Shown piece after piece: positions 10,373 through 21,207 of a DNA stretch of 64,000 nt. A model generated the notes under the pieces. It had not been told where the DNA came from, made no database searches, and saw only the letters and a program-made list of their open reading frames with translations. Source of the DNA: Drosophila pseudoobscura (Eukaryota > Arthropoda > Insecta > Diptera > Drosophilidae); contig NC_046680.1 of assembly GCF_009870125.1 (NCBI RefSeq), forward strand, positions 19,673,501-19,737,500, given 5' to 3'. Within the stretch, counting starts at the first letter, position 1. Each line of letters begins with the position of its first letter. A program made the translations under genes and the position numbers.

Positions 10373-11801
10373 TCAGACAAGGACTAGTTCAAGGACCAAT
10401 CGGATGTAACTTTTCTCTATTGTACATAGCTATTCCTAATATATTTATCATAATTTTAATCATATACTGTACTAAAGCAACAAATTAATTTATTCTCAAT
10501 TGTCCAATCCTGTCCAGATGGATTTTAAAAATATACACATAAATATTACACGCAAAAGTTGTTGGCATCTTATGGGATTTATTTGAGTGACTTTGCTAAG
10601 TTGATTATAGCAGAATTTTGGCAGCTTCCCATAATTACCATAAATTATACTACAGTTATTAGGAGTATTTGAATGAATGGCGCACTGCCCCAATTAATAA
10701 ATTCGAAGTATCCACTTTAGCAAGCATTTCTAAATTTTAATCTTTATAATGTGAAAATTATGCGTAGCGGAGGCTGGACGGAGCTTAAGCAAGTTTCACA
10801 TTTATACATATTCAACCCAATAGGGATGGGATGGTATTTCTGAGCTTAATGACAATATTTTGACATTGGTACGCAAAAAAGAACAGTATTTAAAAGTTAA
10901 GGTGCACCTGATGATCATCGGTAGTTGGGCTCTAAACAGCTGAATGAAATCCAAAAAAAATGTTTTCGATCAAAATATATTTTTCTTTAAAAATGTTTAA
11001 TAATAGTATTTATGCATGTGTAAATATCAGAATGTCAAGTACATATATTTATATTATTTATTGATAACAGATCATTTTGGTGTTTTGATAGACATGCGGC
11101 TGCTTATGAGAGCGCTCTGTATAATGCTACAACGAATTTAAACAGAAAACTAATTCCATAATCGAGTTCCAATGGTCGGTCGGGGAATTCAAAAAATAAA
11201 ATTCCCCCCTCCGTAAACCAGTAAATTGGGCAACATTTGATATAATTTACCCACATATACATATGTATGTCTGTTGTGGTTTTTTCTTGTTAGTACAATT
11301 TAGCAAGTGCCTAATAATGATTTCTCGATGTTTCTTTCAGTTATTAATTTAAAATTCTATAAATGACACTGCTGCTGCTATTGCTGCTGCTGACTTCGCC
11401 TGCTACTTAGATTTAACCGGCCACTTAATAATTAATCTTAATTCTGAATAGTCGTATTACAAATACAAATTACAATAGCCAATAATTTAGTCACTTCGCA
11501 TGTATATGTATCTATGTATCTATGCATGTACGTAAGTATGTATATGTATATGTCTATCTCGTCTAATTAATTCTATTAATAATAGTTGTTTTTGTTTCTT
11601 TCTTGTTTGGATTTGGGGCGTTTGTTGGCTTGGAAATGAATGTATATATGTATATATGCCTATGTAAATTTGAGTAACCCGTCATTTCGCACAATTTAAC
11701 TTAACAATGTTGGTCTTCGGACTGCAATTGGGAGTGAACTTTGTATGATCGCTTGGGGGGGTGTTCGCAAGTGATTTTCGTATTTTCGATCAGGTAATGT
11801 C
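10373..11801. other. Convergent 3' regions of dgo and the DeSI gene
   Basis: The 1.4-kb gap lies between two stop codons facing each other, so it should hold both 3' UTRs. It is AT-rich. A plus-strand AATAAA occurs at about 10695-10700. The stretch 11495-11660 is full of ATGTATATGTATC-type TATG repeats. No open frame worth reporting is seen. Confidence 0.5.
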
Positions 11802-12605
11802 TCAAAGAGGACTGTTGTCAGAGTCTTCGCGCTCTTGGATTGTGGTTATGCTCTGCTGCAAGGCATTCGGTGTCAGCCACTCTCTGAAATCAGAAGCAAT
11901 ACAATGGCGTACAGTACAAATGGACAATGAAATATGAAGGCCGCTTACTTGGGCAAACACCTTTGTAGAAATGGCACACAGGAGCTGAAATGCGCTAAAC
12001 GATTGACCCAGCTAGGTATTTCTTGGCCGCAGAGTATCTGAAACCATATCGTAAGTTATATTGGAATTGTAGCACCTAATTAGGGTGACATCATACCTGT
12101 GTCAAAGAGCCAGAAAAGTGATTGCAATTATTGTTCATAAGGTGGTAACGATCGCCGCGAAATTGATTGCCCAATTCCTCAACAATCCGACGCACTTCCT
12201 CGTACGTGAAGTCGGTGCAGCCTATTTGAATGCTTTGCCGAAACTGAAACTGGTCACCCAGTTCATCGTGATCTCGCGGAGATATTTCAAATACCCCTGT
12301 AAAGGGAAATGGATGTCCACCGTAGGCGAATTCAGTCCCAAATGCTTCTACACCGGAATGGAATACGCCGAGACCAATTGACGTTGTGTATTCATTGATC
12401 CAGTACTGAAAATACCCCAAATCCCAAATCAAATTGGATATTCTTGGAGTACCAGAGAACTACTCACCATATCGTAGACGTTGAGGATGACAGGCTCTCT
12501 AGTCCCCATATTGGATGGCAAGAGCTCTTCATTACCAATCTCGTCTTTTGGAACACTGAGACAGCTCGGAAACGACAGATTGCACGGCAATCCGTTGGAG
12601 AACAT
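11802..12605 (-). CDS. DeSI-2/PPPDE-type deSUMOylating or deubiquitinating peptidase
   Basis: Exons in minus-strand order are 12468-12605, 12097-12405, 11949-12037 and 11802-11883, giving 205 residues with correct phase at all three junctions. PPPDE proteins are papain-like cysteine isopeptidases that remove SUMO or ubiquitin, or act on palmitoyl groups. The catalytic His is visible in LGVFHSGVE and the catalytic Cys in NNNCNHFS. The family patches [34 protein letters not shown] and [15 protein letters not shown] follow the DESI2 (PNAS-4) order, and human DESI2 is of similar length. Two starts are possible. The ATG at 12605 adds 32 residues ([15 protein letters not shown]...). The ATG at 12509 begins [12 protein letters not shown], like other DESI2 proteins. 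I give the longer frame. Confidence 0.9.
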
Positions 12606-13055
12606 TGATTAAATGCGTTGTTGGTGTGGTTGGGCTGAATATACTTCTGCAACAGTCTGCAATGAAGGGCAATTAATTAATCTGTTCGCGGCGCTGTCAC
12701 ATTAGTGCACATATGCATGTGGACCCTATAACTGATTCTCTCCGATCGGTGGAGTCACCGCACAATGCCTTCCAGATTCACGCACACATATGTATGCATA
12801 TCTGTCCGTACATACATAAGTGCGTAAGATACATAAGTATAAACACGACATATGTACGTACTTACATATGTCTGCGGTTCAGAAATGTGTCATAGCAGGA
12901 GAGTTACTTACACCTGGTGAGGGCCTGTTAGCATCCCATACTCTGAACAAAAATTTAACAAATTATAAGAGGCAAAAGAGTTCGCTTCAACTTCCGATTA
13001 TGTTTTTTTTTTAGTTTACACAAAATTTGTTGTTTATGGATTGTTGTCATTTATC
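12606..13055. other. 5' flank of the DeSI gene, no gene seen
   Basis: This is AT-rich non-coding sequence with many ACATATGTA-type words (12784-12875). It should hold the DeSI promoter. No TATA or initiator pair stands out. Confidence 0.4.
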
Positions 13056-13057
13056 GG

Positions 13058-13500
13058 TATACGACCCTCAGAATTATACCAAAATATACAGTCTCATTTT
13101 AAAAATATACCGTAAATATACTGACGAATTCGAGTTCTACTTTACATATTCCTCATTTTTGATATTCCGTCGAATATTACTAGCTAGATAGAATACTCAG
13201 CTCTGCCCAAATCATTTTATTGGATTAATGAATCAATTTCCGACTTGACTGGATTGTTTTGGCGGATTTATCGTTAAAATATACCGTCCGACCCTCAGAA
13301 ATATACCAAAATATACTGGCTCATTTCAAAAATATACTGTAAATATACTGAAGTATTTAAGGTCTATTATACATATTCCTTGTTTTTGATATTCCGTGGA
13401 ATATTACTAGCTTGATAGAACCATCAACCCTGCCCACATAATTTTATCCGATTAATGAATCAATTTTCTACTTGACTGGCTTATTTTAAATACTTAAATC
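13058..13500 (+). repeat. Two head-to-tail copies of the promoter-motif repeat
   Basis: The first copy (about 13058-13265) and the second (about 13278-13500) each run CGACCCTCAGAA, then ATATACCAAAATATAC, a TCATTT..AAAAATATAC block, GTAAATATACTGA, a CATATTCC block, GATATTCCGT, GAATATTACTAGC and GAATCAATTT. Each is about 210 bp. They match the first half of the copies at 5.99 and 6.5 kb, but the second half of the array unit is absent. They lie 0.7-1.1 kb upstream of the TMEM170-like gene. Confidence 0.7.
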
Positions 13501-14177
13501 TTAGCCCATCCCCATAATTTATAATTTATTCCGTGCCATATTGTGCGACTATGTTCCTCATTTATCGGAGCTGGTTCACTTATGAATCACAGCTGACTCC
13601 AGTTGCTAAAAGGAAAACACGAAATTAAATAATAATTAAAATAGAATCAGTGTTTTATTTGGACAATATTGAACGGCACACATGCCCCCATCCTAAAGGG
13701 CTGGCCAAAAATTATGACTTAAAGATTCACTGCCGCAAGCAAGTCGCTTATTGAATGGGCGTATTGAATGTCAAATCGATTGCTACGCAAATAAAAAATC
13801 AAACAAAAGAAAACTTTACAAAAAAGAAACAGCAAAAATGTTAATGTAATCAAGTATCACAGAAAGTGCATTCCGGCCAACAGCAACAATCAAGCTAATG
13901 AGGGTGAGGTGGCCACATGTGTGGGCGTGAGTATCGTACAAGTCTGCCAAAAGGTCAACAGAACTAAAGCATGATCCACTTAAACTTACAGGTCTACGAA
14001 CGTCACTTGATAGCACCATTGACATGAACAATCCCCCTCGGACCGTGTCGGAGGAGAAATCAATCAGCAGAGCACACAAATGACCAACTCAGAGGAACGG
14101 AAAAGCAATAAATAGCAACGTAATTAGTAGCAAGCCCGATATTCTTCCAAAACTTAAGGTCAAAATTGCGCATCGCC
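13501..14177 (+). other. 5' region of the TMEM170-like gene, with an upstream ORF
   Basis: A plausible acceptor (TTAAACTTACAG) ends at 13991. It is followed by a 19-residue upstream ORF at 14024-14083 (MNNPPRTVSEEK...). That ORF ends 94 bp before the main start codon. The region probably contains a 5' UTR exon, but its donor and transcription start were not identified. Confidence 0.35.
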
Positions 14178-14570
14178 ATGTTTTCCGAAGCATATGACAC
14201 CGATGAGCTGGACACCATCGCCGATGTCATGGGACTCCGCTCACAGGCTCGCCTAAACACATTTCGCGAAATGTGGTACCACTTATTTCTGTGGGCCCTC
14301 TTCTCATCCATTTTTATCCACACCTGTGCCGCCCTTGTGGCGTTTGTCACGCTTCGAAAGCATAAATTCGGTCGATTCTTCTCCATACTAATTCTGGTCA
14401 TGGGATTCTTGTCCCCGGCTTCTAGTGGGATCATTAGCAGTGCGGTAATTGCATTTGTGCATCGCGCTTCCAGCCTGCCCATGTCACCTATTTATGCAAT
14501 GGTCTGGGGTCTTGGACAGACTATAGTGTCGGCATGCCTGGGCTTCACCCGAATCTTGGCCACGCTCTAG
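14178..14570 (+). CDS. TMEM170-family membrane protein
   Basis: This intronless gene encodes 130 residues. TMEM170 proteins are small three-pass membrane proteins of the ER and nuclear envelope, which the human TMEM170A protein helps to shape. The hydrophilic start (MFSEAYDTDELDTIADVMGL) is followed by the family motif TFREMWYHLFLWALFSS. Three membrane segments are visible: HLFLWALFSSIFIHTCAALV (about residues 36-60), FSILILVMGFLSPASSGII (about 71-100) and MVWGLGQTIVSACLGF (about 108-126). The first ATG of the frame, at 14178, gives a family-length protein. It converges with mms4, with 279 bp between the stops. Confidence 0.88.
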   Translation: MFSEAYDTDELDTIADVMGLRSQARLNTFREMWYHLFLWALFSSIFIHTCAALVAFVTLRKHKFGRFFSILILVMGFLSPASSGIISSAVIAFVHRASSLPMSPIYAMVWGLGQTIVSACLGFTRILATL

Positions 14571-14849
14571 ATTATGGTCTGAAATTTCATCATAGAACGT
14601 TCGTCGCTTGCTATTTTCTTTTGTAATCATTATCATACTTTTTTTTATTCGTTTTTCGCAGAACATCTTGAAAGATGCTCGACAACAAATATAAAAATTC
14701 ATAGATATGCGTATAAGAATATTGTGATTTTTAAATATACATATACTATATACGACCAGAGGAATAATGTAAAATATTTAGATCTTACTTGTAATATTTA
14801 CTCTAATTGTACATACGATACCAGCCGAATACACGAGAAGATTCTAAAA

Positions 14850-15779
14850 CTAAATCAGAGTATTGGGATCCCTTGAATTGTACAAAGTGTAAAGTTTGTT
14901 GCTGAGTACGTTCCCTATGCGTCGTTCGGTGTGAAGGGGCTGTGGTCCATTACAGCGCTTGATCTTTAAATCAGCTAGGGACTGCACAGCCGTAGGATCA
15001 TTGGAAAAGTGGTCCAACAGTTTCTTGGGACAGGGATATTGAGATATGATGGATTCGGCCACCTCGAGCGTGACCAGCGGCAACCGATTTAGATGCTGCT
15101 GCCATAGACGTCCATAGCCATTGCCCTGCTCAACGCGGACGCACTGCCTCTTATCGTTGGCCAAGTACTTCTTGAAGAAACCCAAAGATTCATCGCGTTG
15201 CTTTTTAAATGGAGCTTCGGCAATTGCCTTTGTATAGCGTCGGAGCAGGCACAACAGCTCTTGGCTCTCAGGACTTGCCAGCTGCTCAACGTGAAGTTGC
15301 TGCAGCAGTTGGAGCTCGATCAATCCACTCGGATCCTGACTACCCGACCTGTGCTTACTGTGGCGCAGTTTCGGCAACGCCACCGTATATTGGCAGTCGG
15401 GAAATGCAACCTGCAACTTGTGGCCCAGGCAGGCTCTTTGATCCTTCTGGGAATGATGCAAATTCGCTTCGGTTATCCAGTGGAGGACGTGGTTCTCCAT
15501 TTTCCAGGCTTCGTCCAGGCCAGAACCGCTACTTCCTGAAACTATTGTGTGCTGGCCAATACTGCGCTCCCAGATGATGCAGTTTTTGATGGGCAACCTG
15601 CGAATTTCATACTTCAGATCGGCGGAGTTTATTTGCTGCAAAAGCTCCTGTCCAACCGGAATGTCCAAGAAACCAGCGTCTATAACCATACGCACATATT
15701 TCTGGCATTCTCCTGGTTTGATTCGCTTTTGTTGCTCCCGTATCACTTGCTTTTTTAACTTGTCTAATTTACTCGACAT
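14850..15779 (-). CDS. mms4: Mms4/Eme1-type subunit of the Mus81 structure-specific endonuclease
   Basis: This intronless gene encodes 309 residues. Mms4/Eme1 is the non-catalytic partner of Mus81, which cuts branched DNA at stalled forks and recombination intermediates in the nucleus. The start is basic and coiled (KLDKLKKQVIREQQKR). It is followed by an ERCC4-like fold that lacks the catalytic ERKxxxD motif, as expected for Eme1. The C-terminal half holds the partner-binding helices (LNRLPLVTLEVAESIISQYP, KKLLDHFSNDP) and a helix-hairpin-helix-like end. Drosophila Mms4 is much shorter than the human protein, and this length fits. The family call rests mainly on overall resemblance to fly Mms4. 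It is divergent with Nop10, and an E-box (15859-15864) lies upstream. Confidence 0.82.
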   Translation of the reverse strand: MSSKLDKLKKQVIREQQKRIKPGECQKYVRMVIDAGFLDIPVGQELLQQINSADLKYEIRRLPIKNCIIWERSIGQHTIVSGSSGSGLDEAWKMENHVLHWITEANLHHSQKDQRACLGHKLQVAFPDCQYTVALPKLRHSKHRSGSQDPSGLIELQLLQQLHVEQLASPESQELLCLLRRYTKAIAEAPFKKQRDESLGFFKKYLANDKRQCVRVEQGNGYGRLWQQHLNRLPLVTLEVAESIISQYPCPKKLLDHFSNDPTAVQSLADLKIKRCNGPQPLHTERRIGNVLSNKLYTLYNSRDPNTLI

Positions 15780-16362
15780 TGTTTACAAACAATTTGCGCC
15801 AGCCAATTTGGAAAACGATAGTTATCATCGATACGCAATTTCATTGCGATTGTTTTGTCACGTGCGAGTATTGGCTGCCTTTCACCACTAACCATACAGT
15901 ATATCAAACAAATAACAGCTTTTATTTTGTTTCCCGCGCCCTAGTGTACCATACCCCCACCCCCTGCCCATTCTTCATTTATTTTGTGGCGGTAGGTCAG
16001 TCCATCGAAAGACCCGAAACAAGAACCAAACTCAAATTTCAGTTCTAGCGGCCAGCAATAGTAAACACACACACTAAAACATGCTGGTGGCAAAACAGAT
16101 CAGACCTGAGAGAGTTCAAAAAATCTGAAAAAACATACAATCACATATTTTTGTCGAAACATATTGCGTGTGTACTAACACATGCAAAGATGTTCTCTCT
16201 GCGCTCTCTCTCTCATGATGACGTCACTCTGGGGTACGGATAGCGCAAGTCGGTGTGTGACACTTTCGTTGTATGAACTGGCACATCTATATACTGTATG
16301 GTTAGTGGTGAGACTTTTACTTTTCGGTATTTATTGTTGTTTATTTCTATTAAATTTCATTT
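15780..16362. promoter_or_regulatory. Divergent mms4 / Nop10 promoter region, flanked by a 23-bp inverted repeat
   Basis: This gap must contain the mms4 start site and part of the Nop10 upstream region. A CACGTG E-box is at 15859-15864, and a half DRE (ATCGATA) at 15827-15833 is close to the mms4 start codon. A perfect 23-bp inverted repeat lies at 15882-15904 and 16289-16311. No coding frame is seen between the arms. Confidence 0.5.
15882..16311. repeat. 430-bp segment bounded by a perfect 23-bp inverted repeat
   Basis: The left arm (15882-15904) begins TCACCACTAACCATACAG. The right arm (16289-16311) is its exact reverse complement. The 384-bp interior has no coding frame and no further symmetry. 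I found no matching target-site duplication immediately outside the arms. It could be a small non-autonomous DNA transposon (MITE-like), or an inverted duplication of a regulatory site between two divergent genes. Confidence 0.6.
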
Positions 16363-16484
16363 TCAACGGTATATAGAAAGTATATTTACGGTATATTTTT
16401 AAAATGAGACGGTATATTTTGGTATATTTCTGTGGGTCGATATTTTATCGATAAGTCCGATAAAAACTACAAAGCACGCACGTG
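16363..16484 (+). promoter_or_regulatory. Nop10 promoter: Motif 6 repeats, DRE and Myc-type E-box
   Basis: GGTATAT/GGTATATTT words (Ohler Motif 6) occur at about 16364, 16390, 16410 and 16420. A perfect DRE (TATCGATA) lies at 16446-16453 and a CACGTG E-box at 16479-16484, 44 bp before the start codon. DRE and Motif 6 are typical TATA-less housekeeping elements, and the E-box fits Myc control of a ribosome-biogenesis gene. The Motif 6 block is a minus-strand copy of the dispersed repeat seen at 6.0 and 13.1 kb. Confidence 0.7.
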
Positions 16485-16527
16485 TTTTTTTTATTTACTG
16501 CAAAATTTATTGAATTTTCTCACCAAA

Positions 16528-16785
16528 ATGTATCTCATGTACACCATCAACGAAAGCGGCAACCGCGTGTACACTTTGAAGGTAAATGAAAAGTTCTCCA
16601 GCTTTTCTAGTGTGTTAAACTTATATGTTTCGTTGATATTGCAGAAACGCACCGAAGATGGTCGTCCGACCTTGTCGGCCCATCCAGCCCGTTTCTCTCC
16701 GGAAGATAAGTACTCCCGCCAGCGCATTACCATCAAGAAGCGCTTTAGTCTGCTGCTCACACAGAAGCCTGAGCCCGTGTACTAA
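16528..16785 (+). CDS. Nop10: Nop10, H/ACA snoRNP subunit
   Basis: Exons are 16528-16581 and 16645-16785, with a 63-bp phase-0 intron, giving 64 residues, exactly the usual Nop10 size. Nop10 is a core protein of H/ACA ribonucleoproteins, which pseudouridylate rRNA and snRNA. It binds dyskerin (Nop60B in flies) in nucleoli and Cajal bodies. The start [18 protein letters not shown] and the end [20 protein letters not shown] are diagnostic. The intron falls between VYTLK and KRTEDG. It converges with the TMEM223-like gene, with only 88 bp between the stops. Confidence 0.97.
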   Translation: MYLMYTINESGNRVYTLKVNEKFSSFSSVLNLYVSLILQKRTEDGRPTLSAHPARFSPEDKYSRQRITIKKRFSLLLTQKPEPVY

Positions 16786-16873
16786 GACAGAGCAGAGTTG
16801 AATTTGGATTAGGGTACATGTGTATTTACAAATAATAAGTTTAAAAATTTTCAATGAACTAAACAAATCGCTT

Positions 16874-17628
16874 TTAAATACGTCGCTTTAACCCCGCCGT
16901 GTAGTCAAACAGTTGGGGATTACGAAATTCTCCACGCATATCGAGCACGTAGTAAAGTGTCCTGTCCTTCACCTTGATTGGCAGTTGTACCCTGGCCATT
17001 TCACGGGACTCTTGCGCTGAGATGCATTTAAGTGGGACAGTCATGATACGGTTCCTGTTAAAGGGTCCATAGGTAACAAAGGAGATACTCTGACCGCCCT
17101 TGCGCAGGATGAGAAAGCGCACGGAACGAAGTGTGAACATCCAAACCGCAAACAGAATTCCGTATCCTATAAATTTATAAAGACATAATTTGCTTCGAAC
17201 CACACCATCTATTCCAAATACGAACCAATCAAAAAGCAGCAAGCAGTGATGCCGTTCCTGTACTTGTTGTCGCCAAGATTTATGCGCTGAAACCACTTCA
17301 GCTCCTCTTCTGGCTTTTCCACCACTGGCGCATCCTTCAGCGTTGTAAACGCAAAATGGGAAAGATAGGTCCAGAACACAAATTGGCAGATTCCGAAAAA
17401 GTTCAGCATCTTGTAGAACTTTGGATTCTCATATTTAAACAGGATTAAGTCCTTTGGTACGCTTGTGCTCACATCAAACGGCGCAGCTCGAGTCGAATAG
17501 TTTTTAATTGCGCCAGAAACCGGCGTTTTGTTTACCACATACGGAACTGTTAGTCGAAAACATGGCAGGCTGTGTCGTGTCAAAAAACTAGCACCCTTTC
17601 TTAGGGCAAAGTTTATGAGATTACTCAT
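16874..17628 (-). CDS. TMEM223-like mitochondrial membrane protein
   Basis: Exons are 17226-17628 and 16874-17166, joined over a 59-bp intron at an I-G junction (donor GTTCGT, acceptor TTTATAG), giving 231 residues. In humans TMEM223 is an inner-membrane factor linked to translation and assembly of COX1 (complex IV). The first 45 residues are basic with hydroxylated residues and no acidic ones at the start (SNLINFALRKGASFLTRHSL), as in a mitochondrial presequence. Two membrane segments follow: FFGICQFVFWTYLSHFAF and NGITACCFLI-GYGILFAVWMF. The conserved loop SVRFLILRKGGQSISFVTYGP comes next. The donor is non-consensus beyond GT, but phase and protein continuity support it. Confidence 0.85.
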
Positions 17629-18060
17629 TTTAATTGATATTTCTAGGATTTGATTGGCATTTATTATAAAACAAAATAACCTACAAACAGATGTTTATGT
17701 TTTCATGCGAACGAACCGGAACTTGTTTCATACCATAGCTTCAGGGGTGGCAGCAGTGGTTGAGCCGAGTGAACTATCAATTTTAAATACTGATTCGTTT
17801 TATTAATGTTATAATATTTCAAGTGTAATTGGCGATTGTAAAATCAACATTCTTAGCTCAAAAAAAAACATGTTCGTCATACTTTCACTGATTGATCAGA
17901 ATTGAGTTTCTTGCATTGTCTATTACTTCGCTTAGTAAAAATGGTTCCTTTTGTTGGTACTTTTCCACCCCTAGAAGCGAACAGATGTTTTGTTTCGGAT
18001 AAGGTGAAAGTACTTTTGAGCTAGTAATGGTTGAACTGGTTCTTTTCTTACTCTTTTGTT
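17629..18060. other. Promoter region between the TMEM223-like gene and wde, no gene seen
   Basis: This is AT-rich sequence that should hold the TMEM223 promoter and part of the wde upstream region. No TATA/Inr pair or Motif 1 match stands out. Confidence 0.35.
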
Positions 18061-18079
18061 GTTGCTACTCCGATTTAGT

Positions 18080-18273
18080 CACTGTTCCAGCGAGAAGCGG
18101 CATCGGCTATCGGGACGCGGAATCCTTGCGGATTTGTAAACAAATCTGTTAAAAAAAACTGTTAACGAGACTTAAAATATTGAATATCAACCTGAGAAAG
18201 CTTGGGTTATCGTAAAATTGGCCTTATAACAACTATAATCCAGTTAATAAACACGTTTATCGGGTATAAGAAG
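18080..18273 (+). other. Putative 5' non-coding exon of wde
   Basis: A GC-richer stretch ends in a strong donor, AAG|GTAAGTG, at 18273/18274. The first good acceptor before the wde start codon is TTGTTTAACAG at 21519, so a 5' UTR intron of about 3.2 kb would join the two. The 5' limit given here is a guess. No coding frame is present. The inference rests on splice-site quality and orientation only. Confidence 0.35.
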
Positions 18274-21207
18274 GTAAGTGCTCATTTTTCTTGAGACTAT
18301 TATATTTTAAAGTTGTTTTAACTTGTGTACCAGTATTGGCTCTAGAATATAAGCTACTAATTTGCTGGTTTATTGGAATTACACTTTGTGTGATCCAATT
18401 TGGATTGGTTTCGTTTGTCGTCACCATTCCCAAATCATTTGTTTGTGTGTTTCAGAGTTGTCAGGCAGTTTCGTTTTGGATATGTTGATATGTATATAGT
18501 ATCAAATCAGATCTATATTTTCTAACGATTATGTTGAAAAATCGACATGTGCCCTTGGCATAAGCACCTGTTCCCAACAGCTTAACAATAGCCATTAAGC
18601 ACATATATATCTGTTGAGCTGTCTGACCTATTGCAGGTGACAACCCCGCTCCACAATATGGTCACAATTATATATTTACATATAAACGTATATGATTTTC
18701 CATTTTATTTAATATATCACAACCAGAGTTGCAGACCTGGCAACCATGCAAACATTAATATGTTTAATAGATGAATAAAAATGTGCCCCTTTTGCTTTTA
18801 CTTTTGGCTGAAGCTAGTTTGGTTGAGTTTTATTTTTCGCGCTTTGGCAATATTATCTTAGATCCTTATAAAGAATGCTATGAAGATAACATGCATGTCC
18901 TTAGATCTCTAGAAGTTTCGGGAACGTAGATATTTTTCAACCTAACCTCACTTTGTACCAAAATCGATACGTAACCTAAAAAGAATGTGAACGCGTTGCA
19001 AAATTGCATACACACACACAGACATTCTGATATACACACGAGCTCACACACACACAATTGCTTAAGCGGGCGTAATCGTGAGTGTGAGCGAAACAGATAT
19101 AATGAACATAACGCCCAAGCGGGTCCAGACCGAGCCATAGATGAAATTCCGATTTTTAAAGCCAATTGTCCAGTTTAGCTTTTTTCGTTATATGCAAAGA
19201 TGCAAAGATACATTTATATATGTTAGTATCTGTTTGCTTGTGCAAACACTTATGTATGAGTAAATCAAATACTATTCGAGGAGAACGGGATATTCTCATA
19301 TTGTTAGGGAATAGGAATGGGATCATACGCATCCAACTCCCCTGGTAGGACCAACTTTCCACATAGAGTTAGAGTTACAAGATTCCACAAGAAAATATGG
19401 CTATCCTCGCAACAATTTGTTTTTTCGTTGGTCTGGGATGTTGCTTTTCCACTCTGCTGCTGTATCTTTCGGTTCGTTCCAACAACAATTTTGTCGTTTT
19501 GTGTTCGGCGCTACGCGAACTTTATTCAATTATATCTACATGCATACATACATACATATAGCTGCATATATGTATGTATTCTCTTATTCTCTCGTACGCT
19601 CTTCACCTTACTCTCTCGCTCTCATTCCATCTCGCTCACTCTTCAACTCTATTCTAAACCGGTATCCTGACATGGTCCTAACTGCATTAAAAACCCTAGA
19701 TTCCAAGTCTTAACGTTAAATTTTATATTCGGCAGACATTATTTTCATAACACCAACCCAACGCAACCCCACCCCACCCCTCCCACTTTTCTATTATGAC
19801 GGCTAGTTTTACAAACAAAGCTATGTACATGTATGTATGTTTGTATACTTTTTAATTTTTTCCCTGGTAATTGGCATTTAGTGTTTAATAATCTTTTAAT
19901 TCGGAGCTAAAACAAATACTAAATATATTTATTTAATTTACGCTCCCCCCTTACATTTCAATCACCAAATCATACGGTCGTCCCGCTCTCGCAGACTATT
20001 CTCACATTTTACCCTCCCACTCGCACACACTCAAGCGCATCTGTTTGTAAAAACGCGGCGCTACCTTTGCCATTATTTTACGTTTGCTTTTTCTTTGCGC
20101 TGTTATCAAAACGGTGCGGGGTTGACTCGTCAACCAACGAAGATCCCTGGTCAATTTGAAAAACCCCCTTACCCTTACCCCGTACGACCATCCAGTGGGG
20201 CAACGACGTCATGAACGAGACTGCCAACTTGCTAGGGCGAAACCCGTAAAACATCGTTTGCGAGGTGCTGTAGACTCTAGGACATTTTGAGGTGCAACTG
20301 TGGCCAGACTTCTTTGCTGCCCTACAAAATCAGCACAGACATCGACATATGTACATACATTATGTACGGCTGGAAATAAGCGTAAGGGCTTTAAGATGGA
20401 TGTTAAAGTGATTTCCATTGTAGAATTACTATCGTGTCTTATCGTCCCACTTTGACACGCCCTCCTTCCCTAGACCACCGACCACCATACTGCTGTACGT
20501 GCTCTCTTCCTCTCTCGCCGCTTTCAGCCGAAACTATTCTCTCTTTGCGCTCGTCGTCAGCTGGTTTGACGTTCGGTACGGCACTGTGTTTCAGTGCTGC
20601 CGTGAACTCGGCGAGAACTCCAAGTCATTTCGATTTCTTCAAGTGTAGTTAAACTCAAATAATAAAATACATACCAAGCAAAACAATTCAAGCCGTCCAA
20701 GTTTTCTTATAATAAGTAAGTAACCTCAAACAATAATTCGATACAAATGCAAATATATAATGTGCAGGCACAGTTTTCTGACATAACATAACCTCACTTT
20801 TGTTAGTATTATAGCGACGATTCTGAAAAAGTTTTCCTTTACGTCCCGTCCCGTCCCACACATTGTGCATGTTTCGCCTTTCCTCCAGTTTCCTTCTTTT
20901 AGCTTTCTTTCTCTTCTTTTTGCACGCCGTTTCCCTTGCTTTGCTTTGTTTCTTTCTGCTGCAATCACTTCGTTGTGTTGTTGTTGCGCTCGCGTTCGCC
21001 GACAAGCGAACGACGACCGACCGCTCGGAACAAGCAACAACAACACATGGTTTTGTTTGATAGATACACACCGAAACCGAAATAGCGCAAAGCGTCAGGC
21101 AGAAAGCTGGTGGTCTTGAGTTATATTTCTGGTTTGGAGTTTGGATTTTTGGGATCAGTGGTTTAGATAGTGTTACTATCTATTATTAGGAGATAAAAAA
21201 ACAATAA
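18274..21207. other. Long non-coding gap, likely wde 5' intron
   Basis: It contains AT-rich sequence, CA-rich words near 19010-19060, ACATACATAC words near 19545-19575, pyrimidine-rich stretches (19590-19650, 20500-20560) and a TTCGCCGACAAGCGAA palindrome near 20995-21010. I see no gene. Confidence 0.4.
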
